Shown here: positions 23,569 to 35,496 of the stretch, piece after piece | Position numbering within the stretch: the first letter of the stretch is position 1 | Layout of the letters: each line of letters opens with the position of its first letter | Assembly: GCA_002224055.1 (NCBI GenBank) | Contig: AZLU01000090.1 | Span: forward strand, 52,527-116,526 | Origin: Pezizomycotina sp. ARF18 | Taxonomy: Eukaryota; Ascomycota | Reading direction: 5' to 3' | Length of the DNA: 64,000 bases | Position numbers and translations under genes: made by a program | Notes under the pieces: model-generated | Told to the model about the DNA's origin: nothing | The model's database searches: none | The model's input: the letters and a program-made list of their open reading frames with translations, nothing else

Positions 23569-25002
23569 TTAGTTCACTATGAAGGCCGTGTCCTTGGCCC
23601 CGCCATTCCCGCTGTCCTTAGGTAGCGGAAAATTCAGGCTGATAATACTATCTACCACAACTTCCCCAGGAAAGTCCATCGCGATGATACCGACGCTGCG
23701 GGTCTGCCGCCCTGGTTTTGCCTTTCAGCGGAGCAAGTTCTCCACGATGCGCCGGTTTATCCCCACAGCTAAGTTGCTCTTCTTCCCGCGGTCCCCGCTG
23801 CAATTTCAATTGGCGTCGCTCCCGCGACGAAGTTCTCGTCTTTTGGTATCTCTTGATCCGCCAGAGGCGAGGGCTTGAACATCGAACCGAACGCGGACGA
23901 AACCAATGAAGTTATGCTCTTCAAAAGGCCCTTTTGGGAGGCTTCGGGTAGGGAAAGTTACCGGACGCAGATCCGCCGGTGGCGTAGGTTATGTACAACC
24001 TATCCTTCTTCCCCCGCGCGCCGAACACGGCGTCGTCGATGTGTTTCGAGACTTTATTCCATATCTTCGCGACTCCGGCGTAGTTATCTACGGGTCCTGG
24101 CGTGTCTTCAAGAACGTCGATGAGCGATGCTGTTTGGTCGTTATTTGGGTTGCTGGGCGGCCAGAATAGCCCACCGCTTTTCTGCTGGATCCACGACCGC
24201 TCGAAGAGAGGTAAATCTTTGAAGGCGTCCTCAGCACCGGGAAATCTATTAGGAAAATATTTTCCCCGGACGTCACCCAGCTTGGGCAAAACTGCCGCTT
24301 TACCAGTATAATCCGTCGCGATATTGTGATACTGATACCAAGCCGTGTACACAAGATTATTAGCCCGGTGCCGGTTATTGTTGCCCCAATACGTATCCCT
24401 TGCGATCAGCGAGACGTGCTTCGCGTACGCGCTCAAAAACTTCTTCACGCTCGTCTTGCTGTTGTGCTTCTCCCGCGGATCGCGCCGCAGTCGCACCGTA
24501 ATGACCTCCGACCGCGCGTGCGTTAAGAACCTCTGTAGTTCCCCACGAACGTCGTCTCCCTCTTCCACTCCGGCCAGTCTACTTCGCTCCCACGCACGGA
24601 GAAGAGCTTGCCGTCGGCGTGTACAGCTCCCCGTTTACTTCGCAGAGGGTGACGTCGAGGTACCGCACGCCCATCCAGAGTTGGAAGCCGAAGTCGATAT
24701 TCTGGTGCTGTTCGCTAGGCTGAAGGTCCGTTCTGGTGCAGGTTGAGCAGTGGGTTCCTGGTATGGAGATTGCGCTGAGGGGGCGGAATCGTCGAGGAGG
24801 ACATCCAGCGTTTTCGCTCGATGTTGGAGTTGTGGTTACCCGTCCAGCGGTGGAGGTCGAAGCTCGCGCTGTCTTTCGGGCTGGTTAGCGGTAACCAGCC
24901 TTCGAGGATTTTCTCGGTTTTTACGGTCGTCGCCGGCGCGGCGCTGACGTGGTAGCCATCGAGGGCTAATACCGCGAGGAGGTAAGATAATGAGAATTTC
25001 AT
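23569..25002 (-). CDS. Secreted PI-PLC X-domain-like protein
   Basis: It resembles the secreted single-domain phosphatidylinositol-specific phospholipase C family. ATG 25002 (-) gives a signal peptide MKFSLSYLLAVLALDGYHVS then AAP. A second frame has LSAISIPGTHCSTCTR with the expected first catalytic His, and QLWMGVRYLDVTLCEVNGEL. Next come LQRFLTHARSEVITVRLRRD, the LPKLGDVRGKYFPNRFPG segment and DRLYITYATGGSASGNFPYP. The end has GINRRIVENLL and VGIIAMDFPGEVVVDSIISL, stopping at 23569. Length (about 475 aa) is plausible. At least four frame changes. The usual Asp after the catalytic His (GTHDS) is Cys here, which may be a real variant or a sequence error. Activity on phosphoinositides is family-based inference. 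Confidence 0.7.
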
Positions 25003-27814
25003 GATTTACGATTTCCTATCCTTGATATTTTCAGTCTGAATCGCTTCAATGAATTTGCGATCCGGTGAAATTATAACATGAAAGTAAAAATTCCTTTTCT
25101 CCTAGCGATGAAGTTTCCATCCTAGAAGGTTGGAATATATGAGAGGATTTTTATACTATCCTTTTTTAAAATACAAGGGAGAAAAAAAAGAAAGAAAGAA
25201 ACGTGCTCATCATAGACAATTGCTAATAGCTCACGATTGTGGACGAGAAACATTACGGCCAATGTAACCAGAAAACCAAAGATATTAAAACATGAGCATT
25301 AGCTCTCTTATCGATTTATCCCGCCAAGTCTGTTGTCGGGCGTTCAGTAAAGCATTACCTGACTTACGCCTCAGGAATTCCGGGGAAACGTGGTTTTCTA
25401 AAGGCAATTGATCAATGCATTGCAATGCACTAGCACCTTTACAGGTGGCGATAATAACTTTGAGTTCATGGGACGTTAAAAAAATAAAGTTGGAATGAAT
25501 CCGCATGTAGATGTTCGGCTGAAACCTTCGTATCGATTGCAGCGATAAAGTAGAGCCCCCTATATGATCGTAAGGATTAGGACGGATATAATTTAAAGCA
25601 GGATTTTGGGATCTATGCAGAGGTTTGATGGCGCTACGATACACTTGGATAGGTGGCGAGGAAGGAATTTTTAGCTGTTTCTGGAATTGTTCTTAGACTT
25701 TGCTGGAGCGTTTGATGTCGCGTTGATAGTAGATAGATTCTTCTGACTTGAATATCTACCCTAACCACGAAGCGAGAAGAGATAGGACGAAACGTGCTCG
25801 TAAATCCTTCTAGAAAGCCTCGGCCTACTTCGTTAGTAGTAGTATATATGTCTTGAATTCTACGCTGCTGTTTATTTATTTATTTGTTTATTTATTTATT
25901 TGGCTACTACATTAACACGAAAAAAAAGGAGAGAAAAGAAGGCACAAACGTTAATTTTCATCAATAGTCGGTCAACCCACTAAGTATTTCTAAATCCACT
26001 AATATCATTAATTCTTCGTCTCCTCAAAACTCGGAGCGTCCGTTATCGAATACAAACTCATAAAAATAACCTTGGAGTGTAACATTGTCTCCGTTGCGCT
26101 TCGGGGCAAACAAGCATGCGAGGAGAAGGGAACACGATACTAACAACTCAGCTGTACTTTAATGTCACGATATTCAATAGCTTGAAAGTATCAAAGGGTA
26201 ATTTGACTATTCGAGGACGGAAGATACGCCTATTAGATATTGGTATCGCGAGGTACTTTCCATACATAATCACCGAGAGACTTCGGCATATGGGATACCG
26301 TTCGATGAAAAGTAACCGGCGCGGTTACCTGGCAATAACATAAATCAACCTTTGATCGGAATCTTCCCTGTGCAAACGTTCCTTTCCGACACATATATAG
26401 ATCCCAGTAATAGGTGTACTACAGGCATAAAGCCTTCAAAAACGCTTGCTACGCATACGACCTGGCAGCTTTCATACTCCTTCCAATAATGTCCGAGAGT
26501 AACCTATACTTCAAAGTCCACGGGGAAAGAAGACGGAAAAGACCCATAGATGTTCCTTAAAATCGAAGTAGTAAAAAGTTGAAAGTCATATATGGCTTGT
26601 ATTCATAGCCTTGATGTGCTAGGAAAACTACTAGTTTGCAGACGATATTACCTAACGCATGCTAGTAGCAATCCTCCAGAACAAACTCGTAAAATATAGT
26701 GTTATTGTGAGACAAGGAGCAATATGGCTAGAGTAATGATACCACCACGCATGATAATGGTGTTTGGACAGTTTGAAGAGAATTGTTCATAGCGGAGTGC
26801 GTGATGGCAGCCTTTTCTCTATTAAATATCTTTTCTAAAGGCGCTTCATTAAGGCATTACGAGCACGAACACGCAATAAATACTTTCCACGAACCTCACT
26901 GAACCGCGATAGACACTGCACCTCTGGCGGAATTACATCCGAGAACATCAAATAAAATAATTCGTTAGTAAACAAATAGAAAACTTACGCAAACACCACC
27001 GTCGACTTCCTAAGTTAATTATAGCACAGCAATCACTTATCAACCACGAACTTACAAGCTGGATTAGGCATCATGCCTCCCAAGTTTGACTAATATTATT
27101 ATTTAGGTGGTGGGGTATGTATAGAGCAGTAACTCAAGTTCTTTTGATCTAACTTGGCGAACCTGGAATATGCTCTAACTTGATCGTATGATTTTTGTTT
27201 TCCGAATGTGTAGCAGATATTGAATCGGATGATGAGTTTATAAGGACCTTCAAGAAGCAGCATAAGACGTACGTTGCAGGGAAAGGCTTGTTGTGAAAGT
27301 AGGAGCTTGAGCTTGATTTGAACAGTGCTACGATAAAACTACAATTATTAAAAGATCTGGGGAAATATTCAGTGGGTGGGCTGATTCTTCATAGTTAGGT
27401 ACCTACGTAGTTGTAAATGTATCTTAGAACCATTCCCATTGCCTTTCAGCATTGAGAATAGCTAGCTTTCGGTGTAAAAACAATAATCGTAATAGAACTT
27501 ACCTTCATTACACCTTACTCCTGAAACTTATCAAATTTTGATAGATTCATCCTTCACGCGCAGCACTCAGGATTGGGAGATGAGCAAGAGAAAGAATGGA
27601 GAGAGAAAGGAGGCGAGAGCTTCAGTATTGGCGTCTCACTAAATCGATAAAAAGCCCGAGTACAAGTGGAAACAATCCGAAGCCGCAAGTTGATTTTCAA
27701 GAAAGGTTAGTAAGCTTCGGGCCATTCCAATCCTTGCTGACGTTCAGGCGTCGTGCGTTGATAAACAAGCAATTTGTTCTGTCCTTCGGATATTTGTAGG
27801 TATGGCGGCCAGGA
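25003..27814. other. Gene-poor region
   Basis: No recognisable gene in 2.8 kb. A 119-codon minus frame (25285-25644) and a 75-codon plus frame (26116-26343) show no known motif. A TTTA microsatellite lies at about 25869-25902. Confidence 0.5.
25869..25902. repeat. TTTA microsatellite
   Basis: About eight TTTA-type units, with one TTTG variant. Confidence 0.85.
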
Positions 27815-29179
27815 GGCCGAGATATAGTGCAATCTCGAAGCTCGACATAAGATCCAGAGGAAAATCTCCCCGAGGATTTTCTAGCCGAAGGATGGACGGA
27901 AGCTGTCTGGTATGAATCACAGGCGGCGATGGAGCTTTTCAAAAAGGGAACGGCCCAGAAACTTGAAACTAAAGTCTTGGAACGACAAAACGAAGCGTTT
28001 GAAGCTAGAACCTGGAGAGAGGAAAAAGACCGCGCGTCGACCATTCATGCAACTATTTACGACTAGTCGCATCGATCTCAACATCAACAATGGTTGGAGT
28101 TGACGAGAATGCACCATTCAATCCAACTTCCGTCGCGATCTCATTCGGTCAGTAACTCAGAAGACGATAATAAAAATTTGCTTTGGTGTCCGATAGTTAA
28201 GCAATAGTACCTAAAGAATTCAAAGGTCGCCGCTCACCTTTCGCATACGCTCACGGCTAGCAGATGGTGGACGTCATCTTCACTCCATCGGAGCATTTGG
28301 ACTCTTTCCGCCGTATAACGGGATTCTCATTTCTTGTGACGCGGAGGAGGTTTTCAATAGAGGGTTCTTGTGCATTGTTCCTTTCTTTGCCTGCCAATTT
28401 TTTCCGCCAAAGACCTGGAGAAGTGGGAGTCCGATGAGCCGAAACAGTACAAGGTCAAAATCTTGGATGTTGACGACCAGTGTATTGATAGGCCGATAAT
28501 ACCCGGCAAGGACACAACTTGGCGCAGTCTGGACCGGAGTCCCCCAAGGCCAAGGTTGAATTCCGTTCGGATTTTTCGACCCGCGTGCGAGGTACTTGTA
28601 GTTTCATTCCTGCCTACAGGTCTTGCGAAGGGTCTGGAAGGAACACCACCGCGAGCTAGTACAGTAGAGAGGCGCAATACTGAAAAAAGAGGTTGGGAAA
28701 TATTTTTGGGGAATGAGGGGAATTACTTGCCGCAGAACATGCTTCTCGCTTTCGTTGGCGAGCTTAGCCATGAGCACGAAGATCTTCTTGCGGGCAGTCG
28801 AGATGACGTGGAACCGGACGATGATACCGACGATGCTCTTCTTATCGCCGTATTTATCAGATGCTCTCGTTCAAGCCAAACAATGAAGACTACTGTGATG
28901 ACGATGTCAAAATGGCGGAAATAGCTGGCTTGAATTCCGAGACGAGTCCGAAAAGCAGGAGCCTGATAACGATGAGTTTGCGGAAACTTTGACCCTTCCA
29001 TTCCACAAAGAGCCAGCCACGGACAATGCGTCGAGTCTACCAACTATAAGACCGCTATTTGAGCGGGCGGATATCCCAAAAAGGACGAGTAGTATTTGCC
29101 CCAGAGCATGGCATACGCCATCTTCAACTGCTTTCGGGGTCCTCCGAGGATCCGCTACGTGCCTCTACGGCTAAGCTAG
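27815..29179 (+). CDS. HNH-nuclease-domain fungal protein, fragmented
   Basis: It matches a lineage-expanded fungal family with an HNH-type nuclease core. In order: a helical N-terminus with WYESQAAMELFKKGTAQKLE and VLERQNEAFEARTW; a VGVDENAPFNPTSVAISFG segment; the core-like IGAFGLFPPYNGILISCDAE then EVFNRGFLCIVP, which fits the second half of an HNH fold (NGILL, D, FNRGF). Then come KVKILDVDDQCIDRPI, FHSCLQVLRRVWKEHH in another frame, and NYLPQNMLLAFVGELSHEHE. A similar YLPQSMAYAIFNCF recurs near 29095, suggesting a partial internal duplication. The start is not resolved and there are many frame changes. Role unknown. Confidence 0.5.
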
Positions 29180-29345
29180 ATATCGCAATGTCTAAATCGA
29201 GGAGGTACAGACCGGAACTCTATTATACTCAATAATATAAATACAAAAAGCTTCAATAATCAAAGGCATTAAAAATACACCGCCGTTTAAAAGTGAAGAA
29301 CATTAAAAGTGATTAAATCTCGTTTTCTCAACCGCTGCATCCGAT

Positions 29346-30479
29346 TTAATCTAAATCATCGGCAATCGGTAAGCCAGCGTCATTGAACTTCGCCTTGATT
29401 CCTAGCTCCTCCAAGCTCTTCCTACACTGCTCATCTTTAATCTTCTTCACTTCTTCCTCCGTAACGATCACGAAGTCCCATTTAGAACCCAATCACCTAC
29501 TTTCATACCATATTCATCTGCCATCTTTTTGTCCGTGATTTATCTAGATCAAATACCAGCGATGATTTAAGGCCGAAGACGGCGTCGGACGTTTCGAAGG
29601 GTCGTTGCGGAGATAAAGAGCGCTATAACAACGTCTCACAGAAAATGGTTCAGCGAGAGAAAAGACTTAAAAAAAAAAAAAAAACAAAAAAAAACAAAAG
29701 GGACTAAAGCAAAGCAAAAAAAAATGAATTCTATACTCACGTAACCAACTCATCGTATCCTTCCTTCCTGATCCAAAAATGCACGTGTGCAGGCCTATAC
29801 GGATGCTATTCAACCTATCCACTAAACCCCCACGGGCCCATCGTGCGGAATAGGATACGGTACCGGTTTCACACCCTTAAACCACACTCTACCATCTTTA
29901 TCACTCTTTAACACCCGCGACAATCCGGCCCATCACGGCCCGAATACTGCGTATCGTATAATCCGTATTGGTCCGCTTGCCATACATCCACGCTAGCACC
30001 CTCGATTTCTCACCGTTGAGGTTTGATATTGTCGCTATGACGAGCATATCTTCTCCTTTACCATCGGAAGCGATGGACGCACCCAGGGGAAGGGTAGATG
30101 CGTCGTCGGTATGGAAAGGTCCCAATACCGTCCCCTCCGTCGTACCGGGGGGTTTTGGTGGTTTATGCTGTTTACGAGAGTAGATATTCCAAGTACGTCG
30201 CTCAACAGAATAAATTCTTGACGGTTGGAAGTACACGTCTGCCCGACCAATGTCAGAAAGTCTATCGCGGCGAGCCATTCTGATGTAGTGGGACGGGTTT
30301 CGCGGATGAAGGTGTGGATGTGGGTTATTAGGTGGCACGTTAGGAATTTCAAGCGCGGGTCGGAGGTGAGGGAGTTTATGATGTGCGTGTTTGGTGTTAT
30401 GTTTTGGGGCGTTAGGTCTTTCATGGGCGGGAGGGTGGAGCGTGGCGGGCGGCGGAGGAGAGGGAGGAGAATTGGACAT
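29346..30479 (-). CDS. Hydroxyquinol 1,2-dioxygenase (intradiol ring-cleavage dioxygenase)
   Basis: It should open the ring of hydroxyquinol to maleylacetate using Fe(III). From ATG 30479 (or 30424, [19 protein letters not shown]) the minus strand has the helical N-terminal domain: [36 protein letters not shown] and [17 protein letters not shown]. The catalytic part has [36 protein letters not shown] (Tyr ligand), [10 protein letters not shown] (Tyr ligand) and RPAHVHFW (both His ligands). An intron lies at about 29623-29740. The last exon has [15 protein letters not shown] and the tail [15 protein letters not shown], ending at 29346. At least five frame changes; all four iron ligands remain. 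Catechol 1,2-dioxygenase is the alternative, but maleylacetate reductase in the same window favours hydroxyquinol. Candida HDX1 and Aspergillus hqdA are equivalents. Confidence 0.85.
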
Positions 30480-31200
30480 CGCTGGAGGATTGTGACTGGA
30501 AAATTGATGGTAGCCTAGAAGGGGGAAAAAAGGAGACTGGAGATTTGGTATATGTGATAGATTGATGCTGCTATCTAATAGGACTGGTTTCTGTTATTGG
30601 GGGTGGAGGTTCACGATAAATGCCAACGGAGGATTTTTGGTGTTCTATATATCGTGATGTTACAACATCCTACGCTTAAAATGGCTCTCCTACTGTTAAA
30701 ATATAGTTTAAGAGCTACAAACGTTTGAGCAGTCCGATGCCAGCCGGTGATTCAATTTGAATTTCCATATCTTCTCCGATTTGAAATCGCTTTGATCCTT
30801 ACCTCGCGCTCTCTGCGGGGTTACGCGGATGGCTTTTCAGGGAATACAGTGAAGTGACCTACAGGGAATTTCGCTGGGGGTTTCATACGCTCGATAAGTG
30901 GGACAAGGCGGGACGAGAAACCCCATGCGTCATGCATGACAGTGGAGATTCCGCGGCACTGGACGGCGGGGGTAAATGGTCATCGGTGAATTATAAAGAA
31001 TTGGTCAGCTATTAGCAATAGGGAAATATTCGGGTAAGTAACTAGTAGGTGCAGTCTAAAATCTAGTACACAGGAAAAGCTCACGATGACAGAAAATTAC
31101 TCTAACCGATTGCGCTCGTACAAAAGAAAAATTTACTACAAGGGTTTTGAGATACCGAAGAAAACGAAGAAAACAGCATAGTGAAGTTATAGAGACTGTT
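30480..31200. other. Intergenic region, dioxygenase promoter
   Basis: Nothing coding is recognised. It lies between the 3' end of the CoA-transferase and the 5' end of the dioxygenase, both on the minus strand, so it should hold the dioxygenase promoter. Confidence 0.45.
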
Positions 31201-32869
31201 CTAGATCTCTATCTCCTTCAATCCCTTGCTAACCTCGAACTCCGCCTCCGTCTTCTCCTTGATCTCGTCGACGCTGACGCCTTTCGCGACTCTATCAGCG
31301 TTAAACCTTCCCCACTAACATCAAATACGCCCAAATCCGTAATGATCCTACTAACGCATCCCTTCCCCGTTAACGGGAATTTACACTCCTTCAAAATCTT
31401 CGGCCGCCCCTTCTTGTCCACGTGCTCCATAAGTACCACAACTTCGTATTTCGCGCGTTAGCTAAATCCATAGCGCCTCCCATCCCCTTAACTTTCCCGG
31501 GTAATCCCCAGTTCGCCAAATCGCCATTCGACGCTACTGCAGGGCACCCAGCATCGTCATGGTCATCTTACCAGCGCGAATCATACCGAAGCTCTCTTCG
31601 GAACCGAACGTCGAGGCGCCGGTAGTAACGTGACCGTTTCTTTTCCGGCGTTGATCAAATCCGGATCTTCTTCTCCTCGGGAAGGGTAAGGATCCATTGA
31701 TAGCAAGCCGTTTTCGGACTGTAAGTGCACCGTCACGCCCTCAGGTATGAAATTCGGCGCGAGAGTGGGCATGCCTATACCCAGATTCACGAATTGTCCG
31801 TCTTCGAATTCCTGCGCTGCCCGCTTAACTATTCTTTCCCGCTTAGCGGCCTGCTCTCCGGTTCCGGAGTGTAGCTCCTTCTCGATGTCTTCGGGGGATT
31901 TCGCGAGCGTTAGTATTTCGATCTCTTTGGGCGTGGTAGACTGTACGACCGCGGTAACGTATACCCGGAACGTGTATATCGTCCGGCGGTATTTCTCCCG
32001 GTTGAACAATATTCTCCGCCTCGACGATAACAACCTTTGCAGCGCGCGCCATTGCGGAATTAAAGTTCCGCGCGGATAGGCGGAAGCGGCAGTTCCCCAG
32101 CGTATCCACCGTGTGCGCTTTAATAAACGCTACGTCGCCTTCAATCGCTTCCTCGAGTATGTATTTTCGTCCGTTAAACGTCCTGCTCTCGCGGGGTTTA
32201 CTCGTTATTTCTACATTTTTACCGTCGGGTGAGTATTTCACCGGCATTTTGCCTTCTTCGACCCACGTACCCGCCCCGCAGGCGTGTAAAACGCCGGAAC
32301 ACCCGCTCCGGCGGCGCGTATGCGCTCTGCTATGTTACCCTGCGGCGTTAATTCTACTTCTAGTTCGCCGTTGAGGTACATCCTCTCGAAGATCTTATTG
32401 GAGCCGATGTAGCTCGCTATCATCTTCGATATCTGCTTACTCTCTAGTAAAAGTGATAAACCGTGACCGGGGTGCCCGCGTTATTTGAGACTGCGGTTAG
32501 GTTTTTTATGGAAGGGTTCGAGAGGACCGCTGAGATTAAAGTATCGGGGACGCCGCAGACGCCGAAGCCGCCGCAGAGGAGGGTGGAGTTGGGCCGTAGG
32601 AGGGAGACGGCGCGGTCTACGGAGGTTACTTTGGATTTGTAGTGTGAGGCTGGGGTTGTGAGGTTTCGGCGGGTTGAAGGGTATGGCGGGCGCCGGCGAT
32701 GGAGAGGCGGGACGGATTGTTCGGGGGGTGCTGTTGCGTGATGAGATGGTGATTGAGCGTGGTAATAGTGAAGCCGACGAGGATATGCTTCTTTGCGGTA
32801 TTGCGATTGTAGACGGGCGGACTTTCGTCGCGCTGAGGAGGGAGCGGCGGATATGCAAACCGTAGCCAT
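31201..32869 (-). CDS. 3-oxoacid CoA-transferase, probable 3-oxoadipate:succinyl-CoA transferase
   Basis: It transfers CoA from succinyl-CoA to a 3-oxoacid. The locus points to 3-oxoadipate (Candida OSC1 role), though acetoacetate SCOT has the same fold. From ATG 32869 (-) the start region is basic and Ser-rich ([20 protein letters not shown]), a likely mitochondrial presequence. Subunit-A-like motifs follow: [53 protein letters not shown] and [20 protein letters not shown]. Subunit-B motifs are [19 protein letters not shown], the catalytic Glu in [25 protein letters not shown] and [15 protein letters not shown], ending at 31201. This is the fused A-B eukaryotic form of about 520-550 aa. At least six frame changes. 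It is next to the ring-cleavage dioxygenase on the same strand. Confidence 0.85.
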
Positions 32870-33837
32870 GGTTGACCGAGAGACGAAGTAGTGGAGTTCA
32901 GAATGCGTCAAAGGGGGGGGAAAAGAACAACGTCGCAAGCTTTTAGAGGTCGAGTTATTCGAATTTTTGGAAGGCCTAGGGACAGGAAGTAACGGAGCAG
33001 CTCTATAAGCTGTTCTCTCCCGTCAGGAACCGTCTGCTAAAATAGTCCTTGCATCGTGAACCTCGGAAGAAAATCGCATTCGCCAATTGCCTTCCGTCCT
33101 TCTCCGTACGATTCCGTCCAAGCAAAGCCAGCCCTTCGCTTTTTGATATTCCGGCGGAACTCACGATCACCTTTCCATGTCCGCATAACAGCTAAAACAG
33201 CTAAAGCTACTACTAAACAATTTTAAACAATTGCAGCTGTTTTAGTTGAATAGCGGGCAGGGTGTTGAAGTCGGCAATTGCTTGGTTTGTTTATTAAGGT
33301 TGTCGCTTGCCGTGTTTCTAATCCGGTGTTCGTTCGGGTCCTGATATCGGTGACGTCTGCGGGGGGGGGGTGGAGGGACAACTGACCGCGAGAATATTTG
33401 CCGGAGGTGAGGGATATTACCTGATTCGGATAACAGCACGCACTCATAATGATTTTGATTGGACCCGACACGGCGGCGGCCTACTATACTCCGTCCTTCT
33501 CGGTCGCCCATCGATGCCTGGTATAGCTTGTCAAATATGCCATATGTCATCGTCATCAAGCTCTAGGTCGTGCACGATATGAGCTTTTCATAATGCGCTC
33601 GCTACGCGCACAGTGCGAGCTCGTCTGCATGCAGCAAGCAATACACCACCAGTATTTCTGTGGATAAGACGTTTTCAAGCCTATCGCGAATTTTACGATA
33701 TTGAAAGATTCGACATATATTTAACAAATGTTACCGCTTCCAACGTATTCTAATTAAGTATCCTATTACAACCCCACGAGTTAATTACAACCCTTACTTT
33801 CCCCTCCTCCTTCCTCTCTTCCTCTCTCAACCTTCCT
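32870..33837. other. Intergenic region
   Basis: No recognised gene. It holds the CoA-transferase promoter and the dehydroquinase 3' end. A G10 run lies near 33361-33370. Confidence 0.4.
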
Positions 33838-34148
33838 CATCGCAAACTCCACAGCGGCACATAGCCCCACCCTCCCAACCCACAAACGACTCCTCCGCCT
33901 TATCACTTAAATAGCTATTATGCCTGAACTCCTCCCGCTTGTATATATTCGTGATATGTACTTCTACAAATCTAATACCGGTAGCGCCGAAGGCGTCTCT
34001 AATGGCGACGGATGTGTGCGTGTATGCGGCTGCGTTGATCACTATGAACGATACGGCTTCGCGTTGCGCGGTGTGGATGCGCTCGACGAGCTCGCCTTCG
34101 TGTTGGATTGGTAGGTTGAGAGGGTGAATGTTAGCGATGAGGTTTTGC

Positions 34149-34181
<33 letters not shown>

Positions 34182-34371
34182 GGGAGGAGACGGCGGAGTG
34201 GCAGAGGGATTCGATGTCGGAGAGGGTTTGGGAGCCGTAGATTGAGGGTTCGCGGGTTCCTGATATAAGAAGAAGTGTTAGCGAACCTTGTAGCTTTGCT
34301 CTTGGAAGAGGGGAGGAATGGATACCTAGAAGGTTGAGGTTAGGACCGTTGATTAGGAGGATTGACGGCAT
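33838..34371 (-). CDS. qutE: Catabolic type II 3-dehydroquinase
   Basis: It dehydrates 3-dehydroquinate to 3-dehydroshikimate. From ATG 34371 (-) exon 1 reads [16 protein letters not shown]. An intron at 34260-34325 follows, and exon 2 starts [18 protein letters not shown] with the catalytic Arg and Tyr. Later motifs are [16 protein letters not shown] and [20 protein letters not shown] (catalytic His), then LSDKAEE and, after a frame change, VCGLGGWGY ending at 33838. Length of about 155-160 aa fits the family. At least two frame changes. Unusual: between helix 1 and the next strand there is a run of about ten Asn coded by a GTT/AAC trinucleotide repeat, not usual in this compact dodecameric enzyme. 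The next Qut genes lie 13 kb away. Confidence 0.9.
34149..34181. repeat. Coding TTG/CAA-type trinucleotide repeat (poly-Asn)
   Basis: About ten tandem TTG-phase trinucleotides on the plus strand, read as AAC codons (poly-Asn) in the minus-strand dehydroquinase. Confidence 0.85.
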
Positions 34372-34852
34372 CTTGTCGGTATGGACGATAGCCATGTACT
34401 TGTAATAGAAGTATTAAGCGTTATATTATATTATGAGGAGACAAGTTGTATGCTAAATACATAAGAGAGAATGAGTTTCTCTAGTATTAATTACTTCCTA
34501 AGAACAACGGTAAACGAATATATATTTATCTATAAGCGTAGCAGGACAACGGGATTCACCGGTGCCTTTTAAAGCGAGATCTAGAGTTGAGGCGAAGAGC
34601 GATGCCGAGGGTTTGGACCTTTGGTCGCATAAGGATTAATCCGTTACGAATTTCCCTCAACGAAAACTGACTACTACAGTCTACACCACCAAAATGTAAA
34701 AAAAAAAAAGTCTTTCTTTTTTATACCGCGGGGCATCCTCCAAATCATCTGAATATCGCGGTCGCTGCGTGGAATAGTCTCCCAATATGCGCAAAGAAAA
34801 CACCTCAGAACAAGACCGACATACAAGAGCGCCCTCCCCCCCCCCCCCCCCC

Positions 34853-34886
<34 letters not shown>

Positions 34887-35496
34887 GAGAAACATGGAGA
34901 TTAATAGATGTTTATTTTTATTTGTTTGCTGTCTAGCGCTGTAATGACGAACCTCTACTGGAGCCTTTTCTGCAAAGCGTGAAAAGGGAATTCTATTAAG
35001 TTGATATAGCCTTAATGAGGGGCTTTGAAAAACTAGATATATCAGCCGATGTATCGAATGTTATCTTAAATAATAGCTTCTCTTGCTTAAGCTATGAGCG
35101 ATCTCGAGGCATATAAGCTAGGGGTTGTGCGCTGTTTCAAAGACCAACATATCAAAAATATAGAAAAAAAAAGAAGCACTGCATAATGGGAAGAAAGCGA
35201 CTGAAAAATAGACAATGCCGGTGGAATAAGATGTAGTAACCAATATCTTCATAATTAGCTAACTACAAGAAGAAGAAGAAAAGGAATACGGCCCGATTGC
35301 TTGTCGTTGCCATGGGTTTAGAGAAGTTTTAGTCACAAACCGGATCGGTTCTCTGTTGGTTGGTATGACAGTAGATAGAATACGTACAAACCTAGAAAAA
35401 GATCCAGCAGGGGTTCAAAACAAAAAAAGGAATTTTTTTTTTCTTTACTAAATAAGAAACAAAAACTTCCGCCTAAACCGCGAGATGCAATCAATC
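34372..35496. other. Intergenic region with a C17-A30 tract
   Basis: This is the dehydroquinase promoter side. A run of about 17 C (34836-34852) passes directly into about 30 A (34853-34882). No gene is visible. Confidence 0.5.
34516..34531. promoter_or_regulatory. Possible QutA/Qa-1F-type site (13 of 16)
   Basis: GAATATATATTTATCT matches 13 of 16 positions of GGRTAARYRYTTATCC, about 145 bp upstream of the dehydroquinase start. The surrounding AT-richness makes chance likely. Confidence 0.15.
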
